From positions 9,135,001 through 9,199,000 of the forward strand of contig NC_132971.1 of NCBI RefSeq assembly GCF_047496725.1: 64,000 nt of DNA, in the 5' to 3' direction. The stretch comes from Anoplolepis gracilipes (taxonomy: Eukaryota; Arthropoda; Insecta; Hymenoptera; Formicidae). Numbering within the stretch: position 1 is the first letter of the stretch; each line of letters starts with the position of its first letter. Shown piece by piece: positions 1-9,125 of the stretch. Made by a program: the position numbers and the translations under genes. The notes beneath the pieces are model-generated. The model had not been told where the DNA came from. It ran no database searches and saw only the letters and a program-made list of their open reading frames with translations.

Positions 1-85
1 TAATTTGTCTAAATCGGCTATACCCAGGGCTTTGCCGAGAGCAGGATCAATGTGTACTAGGAACTAATAAATCAGAAGATTTTTT

Positions 86-265
86 TTACTGATCTGGAAT
101 GATGATAATAGAGGCTTGATTTAAAAACTCTTTTATGATATCGTCTAAATTGTAAATAATATTTTCTTTATTTTCTTCTATAAATTGGATTAATGTTTCT
201 AATATGACTTCAGGGTCAACGAAGGGATTTTGTTGTAATTCAGAATCAGTTGTCTGAGGCCCCAT
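86..265 (-). CDS. MGP: small acidic 59-aa protein of LTR2
   Basis: An ATG-to-TAA ORF of 59 codons that I do not recognise. It is supported because LTR1 has an ungapped 59-codon counterpart at 7567-7746. About 39 of 59 residues are identical, including the core EENKENIIYNLDDII and the C-terminal PDQ, and several codons differ only synonymously, which suggests past selection on the protein. It is rich in Glu, Asp, Asn and Ile, has no signal peptide or membrane helix, and ends about 86 bases from the left edge. It lies about 1.5 kb downstream (in sense) of the MPG splice donor, so it may be the last exon of the same transcription unit. In this copy I see no clear splice acceptor directly upstream. 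Function unknown. Confidence 0.55.
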   Translation of the reverse strand: MGPQTTDSELQQNPFVDPEVILETLIQFIEENKENIIYNLDDIIKEFLNQASIIIIPDQ

Positions 266-1130
266 TTATTTTATTTTATTTGACAAGGAAAATTAAGAAA
301 GTTGAAAATAAAGCGATTAAATTTATGACATATGTATTAGAAAATGATTAAGAATATTAAGCAAACGCGTTGAATCTCGTCATTGTATATTTGATATAGT
401 CTGGTGGTCAGAATACAATTCACTCGGCACTAACGAGAGGCTGAAAAAGTTCTAGGAACTCCATGACACCGTGACTATTATTGCGTATGCAATGAACGCG
501 ACGCACAATGACACTCGAGTCAATTAAAGAGAAAATAAAATCTAAAATTATATCTACAATAGTTTTAAATTTATTCAATTTAAAGTTGAAATGATTGAGG
601 AATTTCGATTTTTTTGAAATTATAAATAGATTGTGATTAATTTGACAAATTTTCAATTACATTAAAATTGAGATAGGGATTAAGGTGGTTTGTGATAAGA
701 ATGGTGGGGGATTAAGTACTTACTATTGTTGTATAGTAGAATTCACCGTCGGAGCAATTCCAAATATATACTGATTTTGAAAGTTTTAATCTACGATTTG
801 TGTAATGTAAAAGCAAATTTCCCAGTAATTAATGACTGCTTTAATATGAAGAACAAAATTGAATTGAGAGATTTAAATGATTCGGATTTATATTGAATGT
901 AGTATCTCTTTCTTTAAGAGAAAGTCAACTGTTACACTATGATTTTATTTTTCATAAATAGAGTTGATGCATCTATTCACGTAATAAGAAAAGATCATTA
1001 AAATTTTTATTGCTCTTATGTAGATATTTATATATGTTAATAAAAGTAAGGTTCTTTGCAGGTTCAGCACTGTGTGGTGAGGTGTCATATAAACAGTGGA
1101 TCGCGAGACGTGCGAGCACGTAACAAAAGA

Positions 1131-1240
1131 AATGTACACTGGAATATGGTGTGGTGGAGGCCAGCGATATAATTTATTGTTGTTAAAATCACTGTCTCCG
1201 ATGGAAAATAAGAAGAAGAGATTAACCAAGGGATGCTCCG
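1131..1240 (-). other. Conserved non-coding block in the MPG-MGP interval, LTR2 left copy
   Basis: About 110 bases recognisable in LTR1 at 6034-6144 although the surrounding AT-rich sequence has diverged. Shared words in sense include GGAGCATCC, GAGAC followed by GTGA, and CCATATTCCAGTGTA. The reading frame that is open here is interrupted by stops in LTR1, so conservation is not at the protein level. It lies within the presumed second intron. It could be a regulatory or RNA-level element; no known motif recognised. Confidence 0.4.
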
Positions 1241-1433
1241 TTATTATTATTATTAAATTAAGTGTAACGAGTAGTTAATTCTCTTACATTGATAGATCGA
1301 TTATTTTATTTTATTCTAAATTTGCAATTTTCTTGGTATAGTATTTTAACTTTATAATTCTTAAGAATGGTATTAAAATGTGAGTCAATTTGTAATTTTA
1401 AGAGTCAATAGTCTGAACTGTGAGTTATTAAAA

Positions 1434-1437
<4 letters not shown>

Positions 1438-1479
<42 letters not shown>
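1438..1479. repeat. (TA)n microsatellite
   Basis: Uninterrupted TA dinucleotide tract. The duplicate copy at 8229-8259 is shorter, which accounts for most of the length difference between the two 1.6-kb duplicates. Confidence 0.9.
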
Positions 1480-1481
<2 letters not shown>

Positions 1482-1792
1482 TGTATGTATGTCTAGTTAA
1501 CTGTATAAAAGATTTTTATTTCGGAGCTTGAAGGTGGAACAGTTTATTGCATTAGTCGTAAAAAGCATATATCTAGATTGTAATTATAATTGTTTTGCAA
1601 AATTGAAGTTGTTAAAGTAATATGATGTCATATAAATGTCAAACACGATGTGTTATAATAGTAGTTTAATTCGGAATTCTTTTCTTTTTTTTTTATTATA
1701 TTTTGTTGGAATATGAGTGCGTTTTCTTTTTATTAAAATAGTAATATTCTTCTTGATTGATCATATGCGTATGTGTGTATGTATTTAAAATA

Positions 1793-1806
1793 GTGATTTA
1801 CCTTTA
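1793..1806 (-). promoter_or_regulatory. Putative splice donor just after the MPG stop, LTR2
   Basis: In sense the sequence reads AAAG|GTAAATCAC about 15 bases after the TAG stop of MPG. LTR1 has AAG|GTAAGTCAC in the same position after its own MPG stop. The donor is retained although adjacent non-coding sequence differs, which supports splicing downstream of MPG. Confidence 0.55.
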
Positions 1807-1815
1807 TTAATGTCT

Positions 1816-2163
1816 CTAGTTTTGCTGATTTTCCTGGGCCTTTTTCTCGTACTCTGGACGTCGTGGATCTCCCTCAGGGATGTCAGTGGTAGAAATTGAG
1901 GCAGGATGCAGCTTGATTTCAACCAAAGGTTCGGGCCAGCCAATAAATTCGAAGGTTCTTCGCGAGATGGGAACTTCAACCGAGTCAGATGCAGGAAGCT
2001 GATTGAAAAGTTCTACGACAATTCTTCGATTGTCCGGTACGTTAATTGGATTGTCTTTTTCTACTTGGCTGAGACCGTTATCACTGTACGAAATTTGTCT
2101 CTGTCGGCGTAAAGCGGCACGTAATTGTCTATGTCGTTTACCGGCGCGACGAGAACCAGGCAT
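1816..2163 (-). CDS. MPG: arginine-rich 115-aa protein of LTR2 (intact copy)
   Basis: An ATG-to-TAG ORF of 115 codons, not recognised as any known family. Residues 1-24 are strongly basic (MPGSRRAGKRHRQL..., then RRQRQ), like an arginine-rich RNA-binding motif. Residues 46-57 contain NRRIVVELF; residues 68-81 contain RRTFEFIGWP followed by PLVEI; near the end comes DIPEGDPRR and a Gln/Asn-rich tail. All these motifs recur in the LTR1 protein (4998-5351) at about 55-60% identity overall, which is the main reason to call it coding. No signal peptide or membrane segment. Upstream lies a conserved 120-bp block and a plausible splice acceptor; a splice donor follows the stop. A nuclear RNA-binding role is a guess from the basic N-terminus only. 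Confidence 0.6.
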   Translation of the reverse strand: MPGSRRAGKRHRQLRAALRRQRQISYSDNGLSQVEKDNPINVPDNRRIVVELFNQLPASDSVEVPISRRTFEFIGWPEPLVEIKLHPASISTTDIPEGDPRRPEYEKKAQENQQN

Positions 2164-2227
2164 TTACTATAAATTATAACCAAAATTTTATTCTAATTTA
2201 AAAAGTTATTCATTTCAGTTTGACAAT

Positions 2228-2347
2228 CTGGATCAAGCGACATTCAAGCAGCTCATCGACTAAGTCTCAGCTCTGCTCGAACTAACACGAGGGGCACGTC
2301 ACTCTGCTCTATCCCAGGCACGGGTCTCGCTAACGCTCAAGATCCAG
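2228..2347 (-). other. Conserved structured-looking block upstream of MPG, LTR2 left copy
   Basis: A 120-bp GC-richer block whose two ends are complementary (CTGGAT ... ATCCAG). It contains the near-invariant words GTGACGTGCCCCTCGT and GCTGAGACTTAGTCGATGAG, the latter with an internal GAC-TTA-GTC hairpin. LTR1 keeps it at about 80% identity (4823-4940) while neighbouring sequence is much more diverged. It lies in the presumed 5' untranslated part of the MPG exon. A structured cis-acting RNA is plausible; it does not fit the hammerhead core. Confidence 0.5.
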
Positions 2348-3344
2348 ACGTACGTTAAATATTTAATCGATATTAAATTAATTATAGTAAATACTGGTTG
2401 GGGGTGAAGGAACACTGTATTAAAATAATTAACTTGTGAATATTCTGAAATAAGCGACTATGTATTTTAAAAGCTTAAAGATTTTACAGAGGTTGCAAAT
2501 AATGATTACAAATGTTGTTCACAATTCAAATAAAAAAGGTACAACCGCACTGTACCAGAAATTGGAAATTAATTAACAATAAAGTAGTAATTCTAAATTA
2601 TAATGTAGAGTGAGTCTAAGCTCTAAATTATAATATAAGACGAGTCGCGAAGACGAGAAAGTAAAGTATTATTAAAGATCTACCTTGACGATGTGACGTC
2701 CCGCCAAAAATAAAAATTTTCAAAAACACAAATATACTGCTCAATTATAAAATGTACGCTGTATACATATATATATACAATTCGGCATATTACCAAATGT
2801 TTGCTTATACAAAATCATAATTAAGTAATATTGTCCTTAATGAATATAAATTTTAAACAAATTAACTTCTTATAAAAATTAGACCAAAAACAATACACTG
2901 ACCCTTATCAGTAAAGAAATAAAAAATTGTAATCATTAAGTTACCATATATTAAATTTTCAAGTAAAAGTTAAAATTCACTCTACTAAAATATATGAAAA
3001 AAAAAAAAACACTACTATAGTATCAGAATCATTGAAATTCAATTACACGATTGTAACAGAAACACTTGCAAATTAGTTATATTAGAATTAAATCGCTTTA
3101 TCAATCTTACATTTTTATAACTATAACAAAAAAATAAAAAAAAGAGAGAGAGAAAAAGAAAAAGAAATAGTACATTTCAAAAAATATATGCACACTAGCG
3201 TTAAGAAATACATATATATATATGCAAATCTATATAAGCTAATTTATTTAATATATATCAACATGTAAATCTAAATGGAAGACTTTCTCTTAGTGTAATT
3301 AATGAAAAAGTAATATTCTAAAAAGATAACACATGACAAGTATT

Positions 3345-3351
<7 letters not shown>

Positions 3352-3390
<39 letters not shown>
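3352..3390. repeat. (TA)n microsatellite in LTR1
   Basis: Long TA tract within the AT-rich 5' segment of LTR1. The matching region of LTR2 (around 10385-10425) has shorter, interrupted TA runs. Confidence 0.85.
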
Positions 3391-3396
<6 letters not shown>

Positions 3397-3775
3397 AAAA
3401 GAGAGCTATTCTCCAATGCTAAAGTAAAAATCATAAAGAATCAATATAGAAAAGAATTATAAATTAAAATAACAGTATTAACCTGCATCTTCCATATAGA
3501 TACTATTATAAAAGCGGAAATGTTAAGATGAAATATGTGATACAACAAGAGAGAAAATTAAAAGAAAATAAAAGCATAAATTAACCAGTGAAAAGAAAAA
3601 GAATATTAATGATGAGACATAATAATTTCGAAAAGAAATACTAACTCTTGCTATGCTTGAATCAATAAGTCTCTCTTGCTGTAAAAAGAATTATAATATA
3701 AGAGTGCGAAATTATTTTATAATACAAAGAGCCTTTCATTCGCATGATGACGCAATAAGCGACGGCGAGAAAGAC

Positions 3776-4045
3776 TGAGTGAAATCAAATATTATTCTTA
3801 TCACTTGACGCAGAGACTCGATGAAATCGAATATTATACTTATCTCTTGACGAAGGAAGATTAAATGAAATCGAATATTATTCTTATCTATCGACATAGA
3901 GACTCAGCGAGACTAAATACTATCTATCAACGCAGAGATTAGTGAAATCAAATATTATTCCTATCCATTGACGAAGAGACTAATGAAACCGAATATTACT
4001 CATATCTCTCGACGCAGAGACCCGACGAAACTGAATATTATAACA
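3776..4045 (+). repeat. Minisatellite of roughly 57-bp degenerate units in LTR1
   Basis: About five imperfect repeats of a unit containing GAAATCGAATATTATTCTTA followed by TCTCTTGACGCAGAGACTC. LTR2 carries only about two units at the matching place (9893-10007), so the copy number varies between family members. It lies just upstream of the probable first exon and repeatedly contains the word TTGACG. Confidence 0.75.
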
Positions 4046-4472
4046 ACGTATCTCTTGATATTCACGTTGAATATCAAATTAAGATAAGGAAGAGCTCACC
4101 GCTTGTGACGTCTTCGAAGGCGGAGAGTTCCCTCACCAAGATCAAGAATCCATCTCCACCGGATGACATAGCCAACCCGGGAAGTCTCGGATCCACCGGA
4201 CGCCTAGAGGGAGAGACCCGAGAGTGGGGACGGAGCGCAGAACGTCAGTCGAGCTTGCGGACAGAGTCAGTCATTCACAACCGGTCATCTAAAACAGTCG
4301 TCTTCCTACCTTCAACCTAAAAGTCGCTAACCACTCATCATCTTAATAAGTCGTTCATCATAAGTTAACGTGAAGAAGTCATCCTAAGTGATAGAATCTC
4401 TGAGTCTTTGTTCGCTGCGTCCTAAAATATAATTCAACTTAGTCTTTCTGGCTACTGCTTTGTGTCGTCAAG

Positions 4473-4725
4473 GTAGAGTCTTTTAATATTTTAAGATTCA
4501 TCTACTCCGCGACTTGTTTTAAATCAATTTAGATTTAATGCTATATTACCATTGATATCTTTAATCTCGGTACAGTGCGGATGTACCTCTCGTTTTAATT
4601 AATAACATTATCATAGCAACTTATATACTTGCAACTTTGTAAAATTATTTTGACATTTAAAATATACTAGCTTACTCTTGCATTACTTCAAGTGAATTGT
4701 TAGATCCAGTGTTCCTACATCCCAG
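4473..4725 (+). other. Probable first intron of the LTR1-encoded gene
   Basis: Donor GTCAAG|GTAGAG at 4472/4473 is kept in both parts of LTR2 (GTCAAG|GTAGAT). A pyrimidine-rich acceptor, TTCCTACATCCCAG, ends at 4725; LTR2 has the better acceptor TTCCTTCACCCCCAACCAG at the homologous place (minus strand, ending at 9172). Splicing is inferred from these sites only. Confidence 0.4.
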
Positions 4726-4822
4726 AGCCAACATTTACTATAAACAATTAAATATTATACAAATTTATTATTACAATATTAACTAAATATTAAAGTCATT
4801 AGAAATTTATTATTTACTCTAT

Positions 4823-4940
4823 CTGGATAAAGCGATAGCGAGTCCCGAGTCTGGGAAAGAGCAAAGTGACGTGCCCCTCGTTACAGTTCAGGCAGAGCTG
4901 AGACTTAGTCGATGAGCTGTCTGGGCGTCATTTAATCCAG
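4823..4940 (+). other. Conserved structured-looking block upstream of MPG, LTR1
   Basis: Counterpart of 2228-2347 and 9006-9125, 118 bp, with complementary ends (CTGGAT and ATCCAG). Internal complementarity includes CAGA-GCT pairing with AGC-TCTG around the invariant GACTTAGTC. It ends 57 bases before the MPG start codon. Confidence 0.5.
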
Positions 4941-4997
4941 ATTGTTAACAAAAGTTAATTTAGCAAAATAAAAATAATTCACGATAATTTATAGTAG

Positions 4998-5351
4998 ATG
5001 CCTGGTACTCGCCGCGCCGGTAAAAGGTACAAACAGTTACGCGCCGCTTTACGCCAACAACGGCAACTTCAAAACCAAATTAATGCTTTTAATCAAACAA
5101 CTGGAAATAGTGAAGAACTTATTATAGACATACCAAATAATCAAAGAATCGTAGTTGAACTCTTCGAGTGGCCGCAGGCCTTAGAGCCAGTTGACATCCC
5201 CAGCACCCGAAGAACCTTCGAGTTCATTGGATGGCCCGGACCACTGGTGCAGATTGAACTATTTCCTCCTGAGATCTCTGTCGCAGACATCCCCGAATTT
5301 GATCCACGAAGAACAGCACGTGAGAAGACACAGGAAAACTCACAACAATAA
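4998..5351 (+). CDS. MPG: arginine-rich 117-aa protein of LTR1
   Basis: An ATG-to-TAA ORF of 117 codons, homologous along its length to the 115-aa protein at 1816-2163. Shared parts in order: basic N-terminus with RRAGKR and QLRAALR (residues 4-19); QRIVVELF about residue 49; RRTFEFIGWP then PLVQIEL in the middle; DIPE-DPRR near the C-terminus; and QEN before the stop. The variable part is residues 24-45, Asn/Gln-rich here. No homolog is known to me. The start is chosen because MPG with the basic stretch is the first shared residue and upstream codons are not conserved. The stop is followed 12 bases later by a splice donor, so the message probably continues into an intron and a second ORF (MGP). 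A nuclear RNA-binding protein is possible but unproven. Confidence 0.65.
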   Translation: MPGTRRAGKRYKQLRAALRQQRQLQNQINAFNQTTGNSEELIIDIPNNQRIVVELFEWPQALEPVDIPSTRRTFEFIGWPGPLVQIELFPPEISVADIPEFDPRRTAREKTQENSQQ

Positions 5352-5357
5352 AATATT

Positions 5358-5369
5358 TTAAGGTAAGTC
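5358..5369 (+). promoter_or_regulatory. Putative splice donor just after the MPG stop, LTR1
   Basis: TTTTAAG|GTAAGTCAC, a near-consensus donor 12 bases after the MPG TAA, with a matching donor at the same position in LTR2. A plausible acceptor, TCTCTCTATATTAG, ends at 7545, 21 bases before the MGP start codon, giving an intron of about 2.2 kb. Confidence 0.6.
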
Positions 5370-5381
5370 ACACACATATAA

Positions 5382-5405
5382 ATATATATATATATATATA
5401 TATAC
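5382..5405. repeat. (TA)n microsatellite in LTR1
   Basis: TA-rich dinucleotide tract shortly after the MPG splice donor. The whole interval from here to 7540 is AT-rich and otherwise shows only the conserved block at 6034-6144. Confidence 0.8.
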
Positions 5406-6033
5406 ACATATTTTTCTTTTCTTTTATCTCTTAATATTATTTTAATTCAACATTAATTTAATTACACATTAGTAACCATATTACTACCTTATCTTATAAT
5501 CATAAAAATTATAATTAAATTTTTAGAAATTTTATTTGCAATTGCTTTCACTATATTAAAGCATTTTCTCTATCATTTAATAATATTATTTCAAATATAA
5601 AATACGTAAAAATTTCATTATACATACATATATATATATATTGATATAACGAATAAACATAGTAATAATTAATACAACTGTAAGTACACATATACATATA
5701 TATATATATTACTGTTCATATAATAAACTGTTCCTCCCTTAGCTCCTAGATATAACTCACGTATAAATTAGCAACGTATATATATATATCTATACTTCAC
5801 TAAATAATTAACTATAACAATAAATCTTCATAATAAGCTTTTAGACAAATAAAGTATTAATAAGAATCTTTTCAACCATGTATAAGTATTTATGAAAACA
5901 ATGAATTTTAACCTTATTTATAGATTAACACCAAATTACTAATTATTAATTTTTCTAATTATGACAAGAGAACAAATAAATAAATATATATAAAAGAAGG
6001 ATCCGCGATACTTATCTTAATAAATAATGTCAT

Positions 6034-6144
6034 AAGGAGCATCCTTCTTATAACTACCACTTTCCTTCTCCATCAGAGACGGTGACTTTTTAAATAAATA
6101 ATAGCACCGGCCTCTAATTAACCATATTCCAGTGTAAATTCATT
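6034..6144 (+). other. Conserved non-coding block in the MPG-MGP interval, LTR1
   Basis: Diverged counterpart of 1131-1240 and 7924-8032. It retains GGAGCATCC, CAGAGACGGTGA and CCATATTCCAGTGTA but contains stops in the frame that is open in LTR2, so any constraint is not on a protein. Confidence 0.4.
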
Positions 6145-7566
6145 TATTTGTATACTATCTTCCCTTGAAAAATTAAAACGCCTTATTCAACACATTATTA
6201 TTATTTAGCATATTATTATTATTTTATTATTAAATAAGAAAATCCATTCAAAGAATTCATGAGTCACAAAATCCCCTACATAATTAAAAATAATCAATTC
6301 TTTTCATTACTATACGAGCATAACTTGTTCAAAAATATATATTAATTTATATCAAGCAATTAACAATCATATTGAGAAAAGTTTTCATCCCCTTCTTCTC
6401 AACTTATAATAAAACCGAGTCCATTTGTTTATAAATAAACAATCAAGTGACACGTTAAGATAATAATTTTAACATACATTTGCACATTAGAGTAATTGTT
6501 AAAACCCTCCATACACATATACTTATAAACAATCCATTTGTTAATTAACAATAATTTATAAACGATATCATATTTTTCTCATCAAAATTTTAGTCCAATT
6601 ATTATAATTAGACTCCTTTATAATTACAAAATATTATTTTTCTTACATAATTTAATTTACAAATTACTTGTAAAATCAAATAACAACGAATCTATTGGAG
6701 ATATAAAGTTAGAAATTGTCTCAGTTATTCTATCCTACTTGTAAAATAATAATTTTAACAAATTTTTCTCCTCATGAATAATTAACAATAACGTTATATA
6801 ATAAAAATAAAAACCATAAAATTTTACCACAAAATAAATAAATAATTAACAAAATTTCCAATTTGCTTGAAACTTTGAGAATACACTTTTTAGCCAATTT
6901 TACACATTTTGACCGCCATTTTGAAATTTTTTATTTCCGGACCTAATGACCCCAAATACCCTTAAAACTTCTTATTACCACTAAACTAAGATTTATGCAA
7001 AACTTGAACTAAATTAAGACAACTTTAGAATTTTTGCTATTCAATAAATCACAATTTTGCACCTGTAAAGATACTACTTTAACTGGTTTATTTTATGCAG
7101 TATTCACTGTATATCTTGTAACCAAAATTTCGTAAACTCACCCTTAATTGGTTACAAAATATTTCCATTTGTTTATAAGACGTCAGCCATCTTGTTCTTA
7201 CTGGTTCATCCTGGGAAGATCGGACCAATTCCATTATAAAGGACTTGAAATGACGATAATCTGTCCTTAATCTCGCCTCTCCAAATCAGTCCCTATAATA
7301 ATTAATTAAATGAATTAATTGTAAGAGTTATAGAATTTCTTAAATAATAAGTTAAGATAACTCTTAACAGTCATTACTAAATAATAAAGACAAAATCCTA
7401 CTTTAGAGCCACCCTATATACACATCTCATATGCCGGGTGTCAAAGAATCATTGATCATAGAAATTTAAATTAACAATATCTACAATACACTCAATACGT
7501 TTTCACAACGAACACAAAATTTTTATCTCTATCTCTCTATATTAGCCTCAAATAAATTGATAATCA

Positions 7567-7746
7567 ATGAAACCAAGAGTAACTGACGCTGAAATACAAC
7601 AAAATTCTTCCCAAGGACCTGACACTATACTAGGAATATTAATACAATTCTTGGAAGAAAATAAAGAAAACATTATTTACAATTTAGACGATATTATTAT
7701 TGAGCTTATGAACCAAGCCTCAATTGTAGTGGTTCCCGATCAATAA
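7567..7746 (+). CDS. MGP: small acidic 59-aa protein of LTR1
   Basis: An ATG-to-TAA ORF of 59 codons, ungapped homolog of 86-265. Invariant core residues are roughly 30-45 (EENKENIIYNLDDII); the N-terminus keeps a Gln-Gln-Asn and the C-terminus ends PDQ. It is strongly acidic, in contrast to the basic MPG protein. A splice acceptor candidate (TCTCTCTATATTAG) lies 21 bases upstream, and an AATAAA overlaps the stop codon and could serve as a poly(A) signal. It lies 141 bases before the 3' terminus of LTR1. Not recognised; possibly the second product of a spliced LTR-encoded gene. Confidence 0.6.
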   Translation: MKPRVTDAEIQQNSSQGPDTILGILIQFLEENKENIIYNLDDIIIELMNQASIVVVPDQ

Positions 7747-7923
7747 AAAAAAAAAAAATCTCCTGATTATCAAAAGGGTCAAGACTTAGCTCTCGGCGGC
7801 TCCCTGGGTATAGCCGGTTTAAACAGGTTGCCCTAAAAAACTAAATAGAGAGCAACCCTGGTATTGACACTGAGGTGGACGATAACAGTGGATCGCGAGA
7901 CGTGCGAGCACGTAACAAAAGAA

Positions 7924-8032
7924 ATGTACACTGGAATATGGTGTGGTGGAGGCCAGCGATATAATTTATTGTTGTCAAAATCACTGTCTCCGATGGAAAA
8001 TAGGAAGAAGAAATTAACCAAGGGATGCTCCG
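7924..8032 (-). other. Conserved non-coding block, LTR2 right copy
   Basis: Near-identical duplicate of 1131-1240. Because it is part of the recent 1.6-kb duplication it gives no independent evidence of conservation. Confidence 0.35.
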
Positions 8033-8225
8033 TTATTATTATTATTAAATTAAGTGTAGCGAGTAGTTAATTCTCTTACATTGATAGATCGATTATTTTA
8101 TTTTATTCTAAATTTGCAATTTTCTTGGTATAGTATTTTAACTTTATAATTCTTAAGAATGGTATTAAAATGTGAGTCAATTTGTAATTTTAAGAGTCAA
8201 TAGTCTGAACTGTGAGTTATTAAAA

Positions 8226-8228
<3 letters not shown>

Positions 8229-8259
<31 letters not shown>
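8229..8259. repeat. (TA)n microsatellite
   Basis: Shorter copy of the TA tract at 1438-1479. Confidence 0.85.
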
Positions 8260-8261
<2 letters not shown>

Positions 8262-8593
8262 TGTATGTATGTCTAGTTAACTGTATAAAAGATTTTTATT
8301 TCGGAGCTTGAAGGTGGAACAGTTTATTGCATTAATCGTAAAAGCATATATCTAGATTGTAATTATAATTGTTTTGCAAAATTGAAGTTGATAAAGTAAT
8401 ATGATGTCATATAAATGTCAAACACGATGTGTTATAATAGTAGTTTAATTCGGAATTCTTTTCTTTTTTTTTATTATATTTTGTTGGAATATGAGTGCGT
8501 TTTCTTTTTATTAAAATAGTAATATTCTTCTTGATTGATCATATGCGTATGTGTGTATGTATTTAAAATAGTGATTTACCTTTATTAATGTCT

Positions 8594-8941
8594 CTAGTTT
8601 TGCTGATTTTCCTGGGCCTTTTTCTCGTACTCTGGACGTCGTGGATCTCCCTCAGGGATGTCAGTGGTAGAGGTTGAGGCAGGATGCAGCTTGATTTCAA
8701 CCAAAGGTTCGGGCCAGCCAATAAATTCGAAGGTTCTTCGCGAGATGAGAACTTCAACCGAGTCAGATGCAGGAAGCTGATCGAAAAGTTCTACGACAAT
8801 TCTTCGATTGTCCGGTACGTTAATTGGATTGTCTTTTTCAACTTGACTGAGACCGTTATCACTGTTCGAAATTTATCTCTGTCGGCGTAAAGCGGCACGT
8901 AATTGTCTATGTCGTTTACCGGCGCGACGAGAACCAGGCAT
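8594..8941 (-). pseudogene. MPG copy in the right duplicate, broken by a nonsense codon
   Basis: Same 348-bp length and near-identical sequence to 1816-2163, with no indels. Codon 23, a Gln codon (CAA) in the left copy, is TAA here (8873-8875), which truncates the protein just after the arginine-rich N-terminus. Other differences are scattered substitutions. The nonsense change must have arisen after the 1.6-kb duplication, so only the left copy could still encode the full protein. Confidence 0.75.
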
Positions 8942-9005
8942 TTACTATAAATTATAACCAAAATTTTATTCTAATTTAAAAAGTTATTCATTTCAGTTTG
9001 ACAAT

Positions 9006-9125
9006 CTGGATCAAGCGACATTCAAGCAGCTCATCGACTAAGTCTCAGCTCTGCTCGAACTAACACGAGGGGCACGTCACTCTGCTCTATCCCAGGCACG
9101 GGTCTCGCTAACGCTCAAGATCCAG
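9006..9125 (-). other. Conserved structured-looking block, LTR2 right copy
   Basis: Duplicate of 2228-2347 with complementary ends CTGGAT and ATCCAG, upstream of the broken MPG copy. Confidence 0.45.

Larger units (their letters stand above)
1..2691 (-). mobile_element. Giant LTR-like element LTR2, left portion (3' part in its sense)
   Basis: In the minus sense this stretch runs from just before a splice donor (sequence CAAG|GTAG, near 2684) through the conserved 120-bp block, the MPG ORF (2163-1816) and the MGP ORF (265-86) to the left window edge. The first 45 bases match bases 7797-7830 of LTR1, so the true element end should lie about 60 bases beyond the window. Bases 1096-2691 are nearly identical to 7888-9469; I infer that this is a duplicated piece of one element now split by LTR1. 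Outside the ORFs and blocks listed separately it is AT-rich and apparently non-coding. Confidence 0.6.
1096..2691. repeat. 1.6-kb direct duplication, left copy
   Basis: About 1.6 kb nearly identical to 7888-9469 in the same orientation. Differences are a few substitutions, a longer (TA)n tract here and one nonsense change in the right copy. The two copies flank LTR1 exactly: the left copy ends at 2691 and LTR1 begins at 2692; LTR1 ends at 7887 and the right copy begins at 7888. It is far too long to be an integrase-made target-site duplication. Confidence 0.8.
2692..7887 (+). mobile_element. Giant LTR-like element LTR1 (about 5.2 kb), apparently a solo LTR
   Basis: It starts TGTGACGTCCCGCC and ends TGGACGATAACA. 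The Gypsy LTR at 29432-35163, read on the same strand, starts TGTTACGTCCCGCC and ends TGGACGTGACA, so the termini look related. The start sequence is also conserved at the outer end of LTR2 (11062-11075), so it is a true element boundary. Inside, in order, are an AT-rich segment, a minisatellite (3776-4045), a probable first exon ending at CAAG|GTAGAG (4472), a probable acceptor near 4725, the conserved 118-bp block, MPG, a splice donor, about 2.2 kb of AT-rich sequence, MGP and the 3' terminus. No gag or pol lies beside it and flanking bases (acga, gtgg) show no short target duplication. If the terminus homology is right, the MPG/MGP gene is antisense to the gag-pol direction of that family. 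Confidence 0.6.

Noticed and set aside
945..1229. 94-aa minus-strand ORF with RWPPPHHIPVYIS
   Set aside because: Similarity to 7833-8021 only reflects the recent duplication; in LTR1 the homologous frame is broken by stops.
4105..4320. 71-aa ORF (MTSSKAESS...) in LTR1
   Set aside because: It starts at TTG, and the homologous LTR2 sequence has an in-frame TAA (GATGAATAA versus GATGACATA) and further differences; more likely a non-coding first exon.
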